The translations under genes and the position numbers were made by a program. The notes beneath the pieces are model-generated. The model was given only the letters and a program-made list of their open reading frames with translations, did not search any database and had not been told where the DNA came from. A stretch of 64,000 nucleotides of DNA from Porodaedalea pini (taxonomy: Eukaryota > Basidiomycota > Agaricomycetes > Hymenochaetales > Hymenochaetaceae), in contig NBAY01000015.1 of the NCBI GenBank assembly GCA_002794775.1, positions 186,001 through 250,000 of the forward strand, written 5' to 3'. Positions 1-9,856 of this stretch are shown here, in pieces. Within the stretch, counting starts at the first letter, position 1. Every line of letters starts with the position of its first letter.

Positions 1-143
1 TAGCAACTGTTTGCGAGCGTGACTAGACAGTCTCACTCGAGCCAAAACTGCATTTACGTAAAGGAGCGAATAAAGACAAAGCGCGAGAGCACATCGAGGG
101 ACGTATCTCTTCGACCAATCCGTAGCACTCAACAACCGAGATA

Positions 144-1291
144 TCATCCCCAGCGACCACCCGCTCTTCCTTTCGCGGGTGCATTTGCACCCGATCCCGA
201 CGAGTACGGCGCGAAACGGCTTTGTCGATTCGGATACGCGGAGTTGGCTGTGGCAGAGGATATGTATTTGTTCCCAGTGACGCCACCACCATTTCTCGTA
301 CGAGCAGAGGCAGGTCGTGACGAGGTAGAGGGCGCGGTGAAGTCGATGCGAGAGCGTTTTCCCGCCGCCTGGTTCGCTGCTTGCTTCTCCTCACGTCTTT
401 TCTGCTGATCCGCTGGAAGGGAGTCAAACAAATTCAGAAGCGGATCGAAGACGAACGCACCAATCCGCTCAGCATACCACTCCTGTTTCACATCTGTCGG
501 GTCCCAGACTTCCGTCGGGAAATTCGTCGCACACTCATCGACATCAACAAAGTCGACGAGCTGGGCATAAAGGTGGGGGTTCCTGAAGGAGCGGTTTGCC
601 ATGAGCGAGTCATTAAAATGACGTGGGTCCGCTGGATCTCGTTTCAGCTCATGGAACTGCGCAAGCTTTGCGATGAGAGCCGAGTCGCAATCCTCGTCGT
701 CCGGCGTAGGTGGGATACCCCAATCATCAAGTCCTGCAACAGGCGGCGGGCGAAGTAGTTCTCTGATACGCAGGAGGTCATCGTCTTTTCTGTCGGAGGA
801 TGCGTGGCTCGTAGAAGGGGAAGTTCCGCGCGACGAACTTGCAATCGGTACGGAGTGAGCGGCTTCACCTGGATTGGAAGTGCCTGGGTTAGTAGGTGAG
901 CGCCGGGGAGCGTTCATCGTATGCCGAGGCACTTTTCGAATCACGGATCCGGAAAACTGATCTGCTTGTCGTGACGTGCTCGAGATTCGGTCTGGCAGAG
1001 ATGGTAAGTGAAGCAGGCACAGAAGGGAAAGATGCGACCGCGACGCACGTTCTGCAGAAATATCAGAGTGCCCCTTCAGCTTGCGTTCCTATCGCAGATG
1101 GAAAGAAAGGCCGAGAAACGAGGGAAACAGGCGGGAATGTAGCAAGCGATAGATATTCTCACATTATTGTACAGGCTTGAGGAGGAGGACGCGTCTGCTT
1201 CACTCGCCGATTCGTCATCGTACGCTTCCAGGCCTACTTTTATCCATGAGCACGATACAGCGACTGATTGTACTGTATTCTCACCGTGCAT
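144..1291 (-). CDS. SAP30BP/HCNGP-family nuclear protein
   Basis: Predicted homologue of the HCNGP/SAP30-binding protein family, nuclear proteins linked to transcription repression and splicing. The diagnostic core is in the last exon (144 to about 940): PRHFNDSLMANRSFRNPHL followed by AQLVDFVDVDECATNFP. The tail is Ser/Gly/Arg rich. The N-terminus fits a 7-nt first exon (1285-1291, ATGCACG), a 51-nt intron (1234-1284, GTGAGA...TAG) and an exon from 1233, which together read MHGLEAYDDESASEAD, the acidic start usual for the family. The junction between this exon (5' site near 1150-1165) and the last exon (3' site between about 950 and 1060) is not resolved by eye. Family assignment is firm; the exact gene model is not. 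Confidence 0.8.
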
Positions 1292-2678
1292 TTGAGTTTG
1301 CTTAGGGATTTTGGAGGTTGGTCGCCGTTGGACGTCGCAGTCGTCTTAGAAGTTGGCTTAGGCGTTCGCCACGCGTGTGTGACATGGTTATGCCGTTATT
1401 CGGGTCACAGGCCACCGTCCCTCGACTGCAATAGAACGACGGAAACGACTCACATGTATCATTTTGAGGCACCTGAAATGAGTACTTCTGAATAATACAA
1501 GAGGTCACGCAGATACGTCACGCAGATGAACAGATCTAATATCTTATTCATTCCATCTGAGGACAACTTGAGGTGACTGGAAGTTGAATAACTCAGCGAA
1601 ACTCTCGGTCTACAGGTCTGGCTACTGTGTACATCAGCTTCAGCAAAAAGATAACCCTATCCAAGACATTTTATCCTAAGCTGGTTGTGAAGGTATTGAA
1701 CTAGTCTTGGAAGCTTTATCCTGAAAGACAAAGATCGTAAGCAGCACATTCTCTTACGCGACATCCAAGTATTCTTACCTCTTCCTTCTGCGTATCTATG
1801 TATGTGCCGTTATCTACATGCGCGAGATTAGAGACTCCATGCTTTAGCGGTACTCTTTTCCTTGTCTTCGCTTGAGTCATCGTCTGTCTGTCTTCGTGCT
1901 TCAGCCTGACCAATCTCTTGTTCGTACTAGTGCTAGTACTGTCTCTCGATGCCGGCTTCTTATTCTCTGTGTCTTCCATATATTGGCGGTTTAGAAGTTG
2001 TGTGCGGACAAAGCATCGATTCTCTGAATTTAAATATTGTATGCCTTCCAGCAAAGTTCTTTAATCTATGATCCAATTCCAACCCAAGCACTTTGCAAAA
2101 TGAATACCGGTATCCTGGAAAGGTCCTTGCACTCACTACTATGCATACCACTCATTGATAAGTGAGTGATCTATTTTTAATCTTGGATGAAAATGAGTTG
2201 ATGTGTACAAGAATCTTTGCCAAAGAAGCACCAAAGAAGCAGTCGCGCAAACGCCACGAGAACTTTGCTGCTAGAAGGAGATGGTTTTGCACAACGAAAG
2301 TAACTGACCTATCAGACTCGCGCACACTCTACCCGTGTTCAGTAAAGATAAAGCAAAGCTACCGAATAAAGCAAATTAGTATGCGGAGGGTCTCGTACAG
2401 ATGCGGCAATGTGGCGTGCACGTTAAAGGACGCCAAACCGACTAGAACACAGCGTTAAAGTATACCCTAACAACGAGGTGACGTGAGTGAGTATAGTGTC
2501 AGACTTGATTTTATTATCCAGAAAATAAACTTCCCAATTAATATTGATAAGGCAAATAAGTCTCAGTTCGAAGCGAGAAGCGATAGATGTGACTCTTCGA
2601 TGCATGATTATCCGGGACTTGTGTGAGATACACGAACTCGTTTTCCAGCTACTAGTAATTCAACTGCTCTATCGAAAT
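1292..2678. other. Intergenic stretch, no supported gene
   Basis: Only short open frames are present, without recognisable motifs or convincing splice structure. It holds the upstream side of the HCNGP gene and the 3' side of the F-box gene on the minus strand. I see no TE ends or tandem repeats. Confidence 0.5.
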
Positions 2679-4147
2679 CTACACCAATACAAGAGGTTCT
2701 TCATCATCCGATAGTTCCGAGCTCGATTCAAATTGTTCCAGAGGTAGCTCCTTCATAGCAGCAAGTACATCCTCCGATATATGTCCACAACCAATGATAT
2801 ACAGTCTACTCAGACTCATTTCTGACCATATTATCGGGTTTAAGCTTGATCGCAGGAACTCGTCGAGGCTGAATATGTCACAGGACACCAAAGCGAGGAA
2901 ATCGAGTTCCATGAGTGTACGTCTCGCCTGGTCGTGACTAGGGCGATCTCCATTCCGCAGCATGGTCATGATCTCCTCGTCCAGTTTACACTCCTCTAGT
3001 GACAAGTGCTGTAGTCCTTCACTGAGTGCAAGGCAGCTAAGGAGGTCAAGGCTGGTACAGTCCATTTTGCCAAGGGTGAGTGCCCAGAGTTGAGGCGAGG
3101 ACCGACGAAGAAAATCTCTGAGATGAGTCCAGCGATTCTGGGGAAGTGCTCCCGAGGAAACAGTGAGCCTCTGAGTTCTAACTCACCGAGAGCGGGAGCT
3201 AAGACTGAGTCAAGAAGGGCAGCAATCTCGACGCCGTCTGTCCAGGACAAAGACAGTGTGCGCAGGTGCATAAGCGTCACGGGTTCAGCAACCTCGTCTG
3301 TCGATTCTCCGACGCGTAGAGCGCAGTATTCAAGGTGAGGGAAATTGGTGAGAGCGATCTGACACTCCTCGACGGAGAGCCGGATGAAGTCGTATGCGTC
3401 GCGTAGATCGAGGTGCATGAGATGTGATCCAAGTGTGGAATGGCCCTCGAGTCCAAAAACGATGTTCGCATATCTATTGACGTGGATCTGTACCGACCCT
3501 GGAAGTGGGCGATCTGGACGCATGTTTGATTTTGCCCACGAATATTGCTCGAGGATCCGCGGGAACCTGTCAGTAGAAGACGATCTGATGGCAGTCGCGT
3601 CAAGCGCAGCTCTAAGTTCCATCTCGCTTGGGACGAGGGATCGCTTGCATACTAGGATCATGTCAATAATATTCTTCACGTGTTGGAAGACATTGTCGGC
3701 CAGCCTTTGACGAGGGTTGTCAACGAACTCTGCGTCAATGAGAATGGGGCAGTTCTGCACTCGTGTGAGCCATAGATTGAGCTGATCATTAGCCCTTTTC
3801 ATGCCACTGTCAGTAGAATATTGAACAATCAGCTTCATATATGTCCAGAGGCCCGGCGTCTGAAAGGCGGTATCGCGCCACGACTGGCACACATGACTCA
3901 ACATTAATGAGGAGAATGGTGACCCGCAAAGGCGGTTATTATATGTTGGGCAGCACCACAAGAAGATCTCAGACAAGATTTCTGGTGGGACGTTACTGAT
4001 TGCTGCGCCCAATATGGGATTGGCACATTCGGCAGGTTTGGAGGCGCTGCCTTCGTGTCTTGACTTGGGCCACAGTGCATCGTCTCCGCGTTCATGGGAG
4101 CTCGCATTAATTGATATCGATCCATTGTTCAATCCATCCCAGCTCAT
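2679..4147 (-). pseudogene. F-box/LRR protein, single frameshift
   Basis: Substrate-adaptor type F-box protein for SCF ubiquitin ligases. ATG at 4147. An N-terminal F-box (VPPEILSEIFLWCCP, then SHVCQSWRDTAFQTPGLWTY) is followed by leucine-rich segments such as HLMHLDLRDAYDFIRLSVEE. The first frame runs from 4147 to 2996. The true continuation lies in another frame ending at 2679 (LSLEECKLDEE...). Alignment by eye to the paralogue at 5152-6537 places the break in the GGGG run at 3140-3143, where one base appears missing: HFP then NRWTHLRDFLRRSS matches the paralogue only after the shift. No intron can explain it (no GT/AG pair there). It is either a recent pseudogene or a sequencing error in a homopolymer. 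It lies head to head with its paralogue. Confidence 0.72.
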
Positions 4148-5151
4148 ACAGACCTGGAAAGACTAGTTGATGTTTCTGTCGGACGGTTTTCAGCTTCAAT
4201 GCATTCCCCCTCAAATTTAGATTCTCCAGGACTTACCGGAAGGAGCGTAAAGGTCGGGTAAAGGAGTGTAAGGCGCTCAATGAGCGAGAATAGAGAAAGA
4301 GAAAGCGGTAAATGATACAGCTCTTCGGGTGATCGTTGTGATTTTTGCAGCGTGCCAGCGTAGCATTGCTGCTTTACAAAACGGTTACTAGTGCTGGCAA
4401 AGTTCCATAAATTGCAGTCATTGAGGAGTGTTTTTTTGCGTGTCTTTTGGCTCCTGCATAAAGCAGGTATTTGTGTTCAACCTCACTGAAGTGAACATAT
4501 AGAGAATGGGCACGTTCGTTTGCCAAGTGAGCATGAGCAGAGAACGTGTCTCTGGCAGAGAACGTGTCTCTGGCAGAGAACGTGTCTCTGGCAGAGAACG
4601 TGTCTCTGGCAGAGAACGTGTCTCTGGCAGAGAACGTGTCTCTGGCAGAGAACGTGTCTCTGGCAGAGAACGTGTCTCTGGCAGAGAACGTGTCTCTGGC
4701 AGAGAACGTGTCTCTGGCAGAGAACGTGTCTCTGGCAGAGAACGTGTCTCTGGCAGGCAACTTCAGCTACCAGTAACGCTGTTACAGTCACGGCTATAAA
4801 TTCTGACTCAGCATTTTGTTGCCGCTCGCAATCCTCTCGTACTTTGCTCATACCTGAGTGCTGAGGCAGCCGTCTGGACTTTCCCTACCAAGTACCCCGC
4901 AATTCTGACATAACCATTGCTTTAAAAATATAGACGTGTGCTCACAATGAACAGTATTGTTTCTTCTTCAAGTTCCCGAATTCTTGTTACGCTCACCTCC
5001 GAGTCGAGCAGCCCACGCTCCTTACTTACGCTCTTTATCAAGCTTACTAGCTCGCTAGCGTGAGTCCTTGGCTTCTTGTTCAGTGTTCCAACTGACTGAT
5101 GCCTCACCTATAATTAGCCCGACCAACCCCTACTCGCTCTCTTCCCGGTGC
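4148..5151. promoter_or_regulatory. Shared divergent intergenic region of F-box pair
   Basis: About 1 kb between the start codons of two divergently oriented F-box paralogues, so it must hold both promoters. The 18-bp minisatellite lies in the middle. No further motif could be assigned with confidence. Confidence 0.4.
4538..4761. repeat. 18-bp minisatellite, about 12 units
   Basis: Perfect tandem copies of AGAGAACGTGTCTCTGGC, about twelve in a row. Because the unit is a multiple of three and contains no stop in several frames, it creates spurious open frames on both strands (for example repeating VSLAEN or ERVSGR). These are not genes. The unit contains a short internal palindrome (AGAGA...TCTCT). 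Confidence 0.95.
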
Positions 5152-6537
5152 ATGAACCCTGGGCCCAGCGTGACGCACGAAACGACAGATACTGAGGCAT
5201 ACACCACTTCTATATGCAATGGTATTGTCCAAGCTCAAGATTCAGGACAGAAGCTTGGAGAACTCCTGGCTAAAATACCGGAAGAGGTTCTGAGCGAAAT
5301 CTTCAGCTGGTGCTGTCCTACATTCAGCGATCGCTTCTCCGCGCCACCAATGTCAGTTCTCGTCTTGAGCCATGTCTGCCAAAGGTGGCGGAAGACCACA
5401 TTTTCCACCCCACAGCTCTGGACGTACACTAGCCTTGGAGCACCACGCCACAACTGCGAGTCCGCGACGGAGCTAATGCTGCTTTGGATCACCAATTCCA
5501 AGACCTGCCCGCTCGTTATCGATATCGACTTCTCACAATTCGCAGCGTTCAAGACTCCTGATGCGATTCTTCCAACTGTTCTGGAGCTCACTGAGATCGC
5601 TGCTGAGCTGAAGCCAGCCCCCAATCCCGATGACATGCCCCTCACTGTTGCAGTCGAGCCGTCAGTCTCTATCAAATTTCCGTATGTGTCAGAAGAATAC
5701 TATTGGACAAACGACGACCTGCTCCCCGAAAACTTTGCGCGCGGCTCATTACAGTTACGTGTGGCAACAAAGCCGTGCATCTTGCTAGGCTTGGACGGAC
5801 ACAAAGATTTTGGGCCGTATTTGGTTCACCTGGATCTTCGCGATGAGAAGGGAGCTATTTACTTAACAATAGAGGAGGCCTTGGGTATTCTGAGGGTGTA
5901 TCCAAATCTTCGCCATCTCACCTTCCGTCTTGGGGATGCCGGCAATAGGGAGGAAGACTATACATTGCCGCATCTGAAGACCCTTGGTATCAGTTGGTGT
6001 GATGAAGCCGATCCTGCGCCTATCCTTAACTCTTTGAATGCGCCTAAACTTCAGAATCTGGAACTCGATGGCCAGCTCCCTCCGGCCCATTTCATAGCGG
6101 GCAATTCTTGGGATCCCCTGCGGCAGTTTTTACAACGCTCGATGCCGTCACTCCGCGTTCTGGACCTCTACAAAATCCGTTGCGACGACATAGACCTTCT
6201 GGGGTGCCTTGGACGTTGCACTGGTCTGGAGCGTCTCTGGCTCGAAGACTGCTCCATTCACGAACGCATTGTGAGCGATTTTACCCAGGCGACACACCCA
6301 CTCGTGGAGGCTGCACAGCTCGCTCTGGAAAATCTGAAGACTCTCGGACTGGTTAGGTGTGAAATCTTCAACGTGCAGCAGTTCTTCCAGACTCTGGTCG
6401 TTTCTGGTGTGATATGGAGAGTCACAACGCTTAATGGCTTATACTTGTCTGACTGCAACGTCCATGAAGGCGTCTCCGAGACTTGGCATCTCCTTAGATC
6501 TCGTTTCGAGGACGGCGCGTACGAAATGCTGATATGA
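5152..6537 (+). CDS. F-box/LRR protein
   Basis: F-box protein of about 461 aa, predicted SCF ubiquitin-ligase adaptor. I chose the ATG at 5152 (MNPGPSVTHETT); the frame is open upstream to 5068 but without ATG. The F-box is IPEEVLSEIFSWCCP then SHVCQRWRKTTFSTPQLWTY, about residues 50-100. LRR-like segments follow (HLDLRDEKG..., HLKTLGISWCDE, LRVLDLYKIRCDD, GLERLWLEDC). It is single-exon and uninterrupted, stop at 6535-6537. It is paralogous to the frameshifted gene at 2679-4147 along its whole length, in divergent orientation. Substrate unknown. Confidence 0.85.
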   Translation: MNPGPSVTHETTDTEAYTTSICNGIVQAQDSGQKLGELLAKIPEEVLSEIFSWCCPTFSDRFSAPPMSVLVLSHVCQRWRKTTFSTPQLWTYTSLGAPRHNCESATELMLLWITNSKTCPLVIDIDFSQFAAFKTPDAILPTVLELTEIAAELKPAPNPDDMPLTVAVEPSVSIKFPYVSEEYYWTNDDLLPENFARGSLQLRVATKPCILLGLDGHKDFGPYLVHLDLRDEKGAIYLTIEEALGILRVYPNLRHLTFRLGDAGNREEDYTLPHLKTLGISWCDEADPAPILNSLNAPKLQNLELDGQLPPAHFIAGNSWDPLRQFLQRSMPSLRVLDLYKIRCDDIDLLGCLGRCTGLERLWLEDCSIHERIVSDFTQATHPLVEAAQLALENLKTLGLVRCEIFNVQQFFQTLVVSGVIWRVTTLNGLYLSDCNVHEGVSETWHLLRSRFEDGAYEMLI

Positions 6538-7166
6538 AATCCCTGTGATAAATGCGAATGACGTAGGCCTGGGCCGCACATGGATCGCTGTGTCGCAACG
6601 TCAACTGACCTGTGGAACCTGCGCGCAAGTGAACAACGCTGAAGAGCGAAACTACGTGTATTGGGGAAACTGATGAGATGCTCACGAACGCATATCATTG
6701 TCTGTTAACGTAAGAAGTAAGAAGTAATGAAAATTCTAGCTGTCCTGCACGCCTAGAACAGAGTAGGAATTGTACACTCTCGTATCTTAGTTTCATGCAA
6801 TGGCTTCGTACTGTGAACTTCATGTCATATACGCCACGTGTTGGGAGTAATGCTCATGAATACCTTGCCAAAGAAGACGCGGAGTTAAGACTCCCAGTAC
6901 AATTCAGCCACTGTGACAGTTTGTATGCACTCGCTCCAATGAATTACAGACAAGACACGAAGTATAGAAACATGAAAGCGATGAAAGAAAGCCCGAATAG
7001 TATACTAAATGGCACAACAGACTCGTTGCGCAAACGTGATTCGCACTCATCAGCAATAGAAGCAGTGCAGAGTAAAATGAAAATGAAAGGAACAAACAAA
7101 ATGAGAAATCATGAGAAAAGTAAATGGATATGGTGAAGGTATTCACGTGTAATTCGCCAATCGCGC
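6538..7166. other. Intergenic, no supported gene
   Basis: Convergent 3' region between the F-box gene and the TspO-like gene. An AAATGAAAATGAAAGG-type A-rich stretch near 7075-7100 is the only compositional feature. No coding support. Confidence 0.45.
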
Positions 7167-8171
7167 TTAGGAGCCGATGAGCGGCGCGCGCTCCTCGTCG
7201 TGCAGCACCCCGACACCCCTTTGTGCGACGAAGTGGCCGTACAAACTCTTCACGATCCAGAAAAGGCTCAGCAGCGAGAATGCGAGCGCGCTCCAATGAA
7301 TAAACGCGCTCGAACGTTGGTGCTCGAACACCGCGAACAAGGCCCAGGCGATAGCGACAGAGCCACCCAGGTCGCCCTCTGGCGCGGAGAACGCATATGT
7401 AGCGGCGGTCGCCTCAAGGAAGAAAAGCCCGAGGAAGACGAACGCCTTCGTCCAGGCGCCTGGAGAGTGCGTGAGCGCATTGACGCCGAACGCTTCGAAG
7501 AGGGAGAGAACGACGAGTACGATCGTCCAGCCATGATAGAGTGAGAAAGGCAGGTGAACGAAGAGCTCGTCGGCCCAGGACTCGGAGGCGTGGTAGCGCC
7601 GGACGATGTAATAGATGTGCGTCACGGTCGAGCTGACGAGCAGCGCGAAGATGAAGGCTGTGAGAAAGACGTTGAGTGACGTATGTTATAGGGAATGGGG
7701 TAATAACTCACCCACGACATAATGTTGTTTGATCCAGACGTTGACGTAGATGGCATTGAGTACTGCGAGCAGTGGGAAGCGCCACGAGATGCCGTCAATG
7801 ATGACATGCTTTCCACCCGGGAAGAACTGGTAGATGATTGTGCCGAGGAGCAGGAGGTGGATTAACGACCTACAGCATGTTTGTGAGAATGTGAAGGACA
7901 AGCAACCAGCAGCACGCACCATATGGCAAATGAGTAGCTCGCAGGCGTAAAATAGGTCTCACGACCCGAACGGTAAGCATCTTCCGGCCCTGCGACGGAG
8001 TAAATGTTCGAGCCTAGGAAGAGAGCGTATACGGCGACATTGACGATCTGATCGGCATTATCGTTAGCAGTTCATATGGCAAACAAACGAGGCGAGGCAA
8101 GCTTTATAAGAAATAACCAAGGCAATACATACCTTTAGAAATATCCCGTCTTTCCAAGAGTCGTTTGCCAT
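7167..8171 (-). CDS. TspO/MBR-like multi-pass membrane protein
   Basis: Four-exon gene that splices cleanly in frame: 8171-8133, 8047-7920, 7869-7712, 7657-7167; introns of 50-85 nt with GT/AG ends; 271 aa. The start [27 protein letters not shown] is supported by the downstream frame. Motifs resemble the tryptophan-rich sensory protein (TspO/MBR-related) family: [19 protein letters not shown] and LPFSLYHGW. There are at least six hydrophobic segments and a hydrophilic C-terminal tail ending APLIGS. Bacterial and mitochondrial TspO bind porphyrins or cholesterol; here only a membrane location is supported and ligand is unknown. The assignment rests on these two motifs, so a related fungus-specific family is possible. 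Confidence 0.7.
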
Positions 8172-8694
8172 GTTGTCGATGTCAAGGGGGAAAAGCTCGC
8201 TACTAACCGACGGATGTGGTGGGAGGAAGGAAGTGGTGTGATGCAGACGGATGGTTCGAGCCTTTCATACTCTTGCGCCATGAGCCAAGCTGCGCCTGAT
8301 GTCATGAAGGCGTCATGAGGTCCGTGGCACGCTGTGATCCGTGCAGCTTCCAACGCATTCCTGCCCCATGAACAATTCTATTAGGTGTATGCTATGGAGA
8401 CTAGTGAAGCGTCAGATTCGGGCGCTAGCACCTACTTACCTGAGTGTATTCTCCTAGTAGTCCGAGCACACGTCATCGCGTTGCAGACACGATGCAAGCC
8501 GATGCAGGTTGTCGGTGGCGGATGCATGATGGATAGAATGAGAAATGACAAGACGAAGCGTATGTCTGAGCAATGTGAGATGGCGGTCTGACTCTGAGGC
8601 AAAGCGCAGCAAACGAGAGATAGTACGAGTGAGCAGTGAGCACGAAGCAGCGGCGTGACACATGGCATTCACTCTTATCACGTGACTTGAGCCT
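8172..8694. other. Upstream flank of TspO-like gene and left flank of KDZ insertion
   Basis: Promoter side of the minus-strand TspO-like gene, ending at the target-site duplication of the giant transposon. No gene could be supported here. Confidence 0.4.
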
Positions 8695-8701
8695 CAGCCT
8701 C
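8695..8701. repeat. Target-site duplication, left (CAGCCTC)
   Basis: Seven bases directly abutting the outer end of the left TIR. The identical heptamer abuts the outer end of the right TIR at 24971-24977. Confidence 0.85.
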
Positions 8702-9713
8702 CACTTCAGGTACCCCTTTTACCCAGACCTCTTAGGTGTAACTTAGCCCAATTGAGTTACACCTAAAGGTGCCTGTCCTGATATGTATATATATAGTCTG
8801 GGATGTCCCAGGGCAGGGGATGTTCCTGTAAGTTAATACCTATTAGCGCAGTTACCATAGGGCTGTCCCTCTGTTGTCACTGGGTGCCAGGGGGACTTTT
8901 CACTGGGATTTCCCCAGGTAATTTCAACCTAGTTTTATATTAAAAAATTGATATTTTAGGGCTTAAATTAGCAATCCCATGTTAGTTTTGAACAGTTGTG
9001 ATGCATTTAATGCTTGGCCTTGTGCATGGCCACTTTATACATACTAGGCAGCTGCTACTCTTTGAATATTATCATAGATTCAGCTTCACTGGATATTTGT
9101 ATGACAACAGATATGATATGGCTACACATCTCTAGCTTTGAATATAAGGAAAGTCCTCTTTTAATCTCTATATAGCATGACCACAAGTAGAACTTTGAGA
9201 AATGATGACCTCAGTGATAACAACAGAGATTGAGCCTCTGTAATTTATAGAATACACCCATGTTCTTAATTATTATGATTTAGAATACCTAGGAATGACT
9301 TTAACTGATAAGTATATGTATCTCATATCTATGGGGATAGCTCAGAGATAATAACCCAGGGATAGCCCAGATATAAATACAGAGGGATAGCCCAGACATA
9401 ATTTCATAGGGATAGCCCAGAGATCATAACTCAGGGATGGCCCAGAGATAATAATGCAGGGATAGCCCAGAGATAATAACTCAGGGATAGCCCAGAGATA
9501 ATAACTCAGGGATGGCCCAGAGATAATAATTCAGGGATGGCCCAGAGATAATAATTCAGGGATATCCCAGAGATAATTTCATAGGGATAGCCCAGAGATA
9601 ATAACTCAGGGATCGCCCAGAAATAATAATGCAGGGATAGCCCAGGGGGAACTTATTGTAATAAATAACACAAAGATCATAGCTTCTAGGACAGTAGACC
9701 TTGTTTGTACATA
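8702..9713. repeat. Left terminal inverted repeat of KDZ element (1,012 bp)
   Basis: Starts CACTTCAGGTACCCC and pairs base for base with 24970-23959. It ends at TGTTTGTACATA. The outermost 60 bp contain a second small inverted repeat (TTAGGTGTAACT...AGTTACACCTAA). The inner third is made of 25-bp tandem repeats. Confidence 0.92.
9334..9649. repeat. Subterminal 25-bp tandem repeats, left arm
   Basis: Twelve units and a partial one, core GGGATAGCCCAGAGATAATA with variable last bases (ACTCA, ATTCA, TTCATA). They are mirrored in the right arm. Arrays of short subterminal repeats are typical transposase-binding regions in large DNA transposons; that role is inferred here. Confidence 0.85.
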
Positions 9714-9856
9714 TAAGACTGCATCTCTCAGGCACACATCCATTATCATGACAATGCATTAGTATTCTGTCTGTCTTTGTCTTTTCATCCCACTCAATTC
9801 AGCACAGTGAATTTATAACATTGAATAAGTGTATTATTACAGGAAATTTAGATAAA

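Noticed and set aside
144..427. Open frames on the plus strand over the HCNGP-like C-terminus
   Set aside because: They are shadows of the minus-strand coding exon.
4483..4864. Several long overlapping frames in all orientations across the minisatellite
   Set aside because: The 18-bp unit is a multiple of three and lacks stops in several frames, so the frames are produced by the repeat itself.
9334..9649. Regular 25-bp repeats resembling a CRISPR array
   Set aside because: There are no unique spacers; units are contiguous, mirrored in the other arm and part of a transposon end in a eukaryote.
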